Position numbers and translations under genes: made by a program. From CAZIWX01 sp964543125 (lineage in GTDB: Bacteria > Fidelibacterota > UBA8477), in the NCBI GenBank assembly GCA_964543125.1, contig CAZIWX010000003.1, forward strand, positions 1 through 54,447: 54,447 nt of DNA, in the 5' to 3' direction. The first letter of the stretch is position 1, and every line of letters begins with the position of its first letter. Under the pieces are notes generated by a model that saw only the letters and a list, made by a program, of their open reading frames with translations, was not told where the DNA came from and ran no database searches. Below are positions 52,771-54,447 of this stretch, piece after piece.

Positions 52771-54447
52771 TTAGAATCGAATCGAGACACCGGCATTAAT
52801 ACGACGCGGCATTCCAATGTAAACTTCCGCATCATCGGCCTTGTGGTTCTTGCCGTCGCCTCTGAAGGCGTTGTAAGAACTATTATCCAAAGCATCCGAG
52901 ACATAAATGGCATCGGTCAAATTGAAAATATGGGCAAACGCCTGGATTTTCAACCCGGCCGGCCGAATGGGTAGCGTGTAAGCGATATGCGCATCGATTA
53001 CACTATAGGCCGGAACCTGCCAGTTTTGGCCCCGATCGGCAACGCCATCAGATCCAATTTCACGACTGGAAGGATCCCAGTTGGCCCAATACCTGTCAAA
53101 GTAATTGAAGGTACCCTGAACAATCAGGCCCTGGATGGGAAAGACCGACGCGGTCAATGAGTACTGTGTCTGGGGTGCATCCCCAACCTTCAGGTCTTTA
53201 AGAGCGTAGGTGTAGGTTGCGGTTGTATCAGCCTGGGTGTCTTTGTATTCACCAGCGGCATCGCCCGTATAAAGCCAATTGCCGATTGAGACGGCGCCAT
53301 CCAGGCGGAACAGCCCCATGGGCTGATAAGCTACTTCAAGCTCAAGACCCTGGTGTTTTTCATTCACACCGGTTAAGAAAATGATGTTCGTATCACCACT
53401 GGAACCTTCTCCGGAGTTGACCGGTTTGACCACGTTACGGTCTTTCCAATTGGTGTTATAAACATTTATTTTGGCAGCCAGCCTACCAGCCAGAGCTTTC
53501 ATGTTTAAGCCCAACTCAGTGCTGATAAACTTCTCATTGGTGGGATTCGGCGCCAAAGCAATATCAATATCGTCAATGATATTATCAAAAATCGGCACCT
53601 TTTCCACATAACCGAAGTTGGTATAGACAGCCATGTTTTCGGTAAAGCGGTAAAGGCCACCGGTCTTGAACTGAATGGCGTTGATCCACTCTGATTTGAT
53701 TATCAGTTCACCCTTGCTGTTGGAAGTAACATAGCTGGCCGGGTGGTTGGCCGCTTTTTTAAAGTGATCGGTGAGACCATACTTGATCCTGGAGTAGCCA
53801 CCCATGCCATACAATGAGAATACGCTGGTTTTATATTCCGCCTGAGCAAACAAGCCTAACCAGTCAACCGTGTTGGTATTATGGTAATCAATGATATCGC
53901 CCAGTCTCTTGTCTTTGGCATTGGCCAGGGTTGCCGCGTAATTAAGTGAATCGGTAGTGACCCAAACCTGGTCAAATTCATTGTAAAACTTAGTGTATTC
54001 ACCTGAATGGTGGTCGTACTTACCGTTTACAGCATAAGTACCGCCCAGCAGATCCCGCACTTCACGGTCGTGTTCGATCTCCGCCGTCCGCCAGTCAATA
54101 CCCAACTGAACTTTAAGCGCCTCACTCATGTCATAGTTCAGCTTGGAAATGGCGCCGATTGTCCATTGCCGGTTGATGCTGTTCCGCAGGAAGCCAACTG
54201 ATTGACCAGCAACTTTTAGATTACCTTTATCATCCAAAGTATCTTCGTTCGTTGCAATAGTCGCATCCCAATTGGCGATACGGGACGGTCCACTATAATC
54301 CCATTGCATCGCACCGAAAGGACCGGAACCACCACCGGAACCGCCGGAGTAATACAGAATGGATGAAAGCCGCGTCTGATCATTCAGCGTCCAGTACCAG
54401 TTCAGATTTACCTGGGGTTTATGGTAGTAATTTTCTCTTTCGTTCAG
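52771..54447 (-). CDS. TonB-dependent outer-membrane receptor (5' end outside the window)
   Basis: The frame is open without interruption to the window edge, so the visible 558 codons are the C-terminal part; the plug and TonB box are outside. Barrel strands are clear (LNWYWTLNDQTRLSSILYY, WLGLFAQAEYKTSVF, YRFTENMAVYTNFGYVEKVP) and the end AGVSIRF is a typical terminal strand. The motif LEVAYQPMGLFRLDGAVSIGNW fits the later strands of TonB-dependent receptors. Substrate unknown. The terminator at 52711 follows. Confidence 0.9.
   Translation of the reverse strand: MNERENYYHKPQVNLNWYWTLNDQTRLSSILYYSGGSGGGSGPFGAMQWDYSGPSRIANWDATIATNEDTLDDKGNLKVAGQSVGFLRNSINRQWTIGAISKLNYDMSEALKVQLGIDWRTAEIEHDREVRDLLGGTYAVNGKYDHHSGEYTKFYNEFDQVWVTTDSLNYAATLANAKDKRLGDIIDYHNTNTVDWLGLFAQAEYKTSVFSLYGMGGYSRIKYGLTDHFKKAANHPASYVTSNSKGELIIKSEWINAIQFKTGGLYRFTENMAVYTNFGYVEKVPIFDNIIDDIDIALAPNPTNEKFISTELGLNMKALAGRLAAKINVYNTNWKDRNVVKPVNSGEGSSGDTNIIFLTGVNEKHQGLELEVAYQPMGLFRLDGAVSIGNWLYTGDAAGEYKDTQADTTATYTYALKDLKVGDAPQTQYSLTASVFPIQGLIVQGTFNYFDRYWANWDPSSREIGSDGVADRGQNWQVPAYSVIDAHIAYTLPIRPAGLKIQAFAHIFNLTDAIYVSDALDNSSYNAFRGDGKNHKADDAEVYIGMPRRINAGVSIRF

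Noticed and set aside
1..54447. CRISPR arrays, rRNA and tRNA genes, phage or transposase genes
   Set aside because: No regularly spaced repeats, no clover-leaf-like sequences ending in CCA and no recognisable integrase or transposase were seen by eye; a tRNAscan or CRISPR search could still detect weak cases.

Overview
The window looks like chromosome of a Gram-negative, probably uncultured bacterium of the FCB group (Calditrichota, Marinimicrobia, KSB1 or Ignavibacteria-like). The evidence is a secreted protein with a PNPFNPST-type C-terminal sorting domain, PorV-like and TonB-dependent outer-membrane barrels, an LptF/LptG permease and lipoboxes. The placement is inferred from family signatures only. 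I see no rRNA, tRNA or CRISPR array.

Layout. 1-2367: end of a class V aminotransferase, a YacP-like NYN protein and a DUF547 protein. 2989-10138: a sulfur/redox locus with two different enzymes that both carry an N-terminal Rieske domain (a GltB-like FMN protein and a pyruvate-oxidase-like TPP enzyme), plus a TauE/SafE permease, a three-domain rhodanese and a SufE protein. 10492-20498: mostly housekeeping and stress genes (DoxX, thioredoxin-like, Crp/Fnr, NAD(P)HX epimerase, AhpD-like, YceI-like, class III cyclase, LptF/G, a small Cys protein, SDR, hemL) and a frameshifted small membrane gene coupled to hemL.

20608-33374 is a metalloid/thiol island. It opens with a palindromic operator and arsR, then a Cys-containing permease, a cyclopropane-fatty-acid synthase, thioredoxin-type arsC and a mini-thioredoxin. 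A second block holds TauE, a porin gene frameshifted at a G10 tract, ACR3, a DUF559 nuclease gene bounded by inverted repeats, a broken osmC, ferredoxin, FmdE, a CDF transporter, a second mini-thioredoxin, rhodanese, a thioredoxin lipoprotein, CcdA and a broken arsR. The broken genes and the inverted-repeat element mark it as a rearranging accessory region.

33875-38685 carries a TPR protein with tandem Fis-like helix-turn-helix units, dinB, fumC and a DUF4442 protein. From 51102 down to 38731 seven tightly spaced minus-strand genes form a probable 12.4-kb operon: two lamin-tail/OB-fold secreted proteins, a PorV-like barrel, an 829-residue protein with two helix-hairpin-helix units followed by a barrel, another barrel, a degenerate 5'-nucleotidase fused to an endonuclease/exonuclease/phosphatase (EEP) domain, and an EEP lipoprotein. 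Together they resemble a taken-apart ExeM/YhcR-type secreted nuclease, and I propose an extracellular-DNA capture and degradation system. The window closes with a PAP2 phosphatase, a REP-like palindromic repeat, a strong terminator and the 3' part of a TonB-dependent receptor gene.
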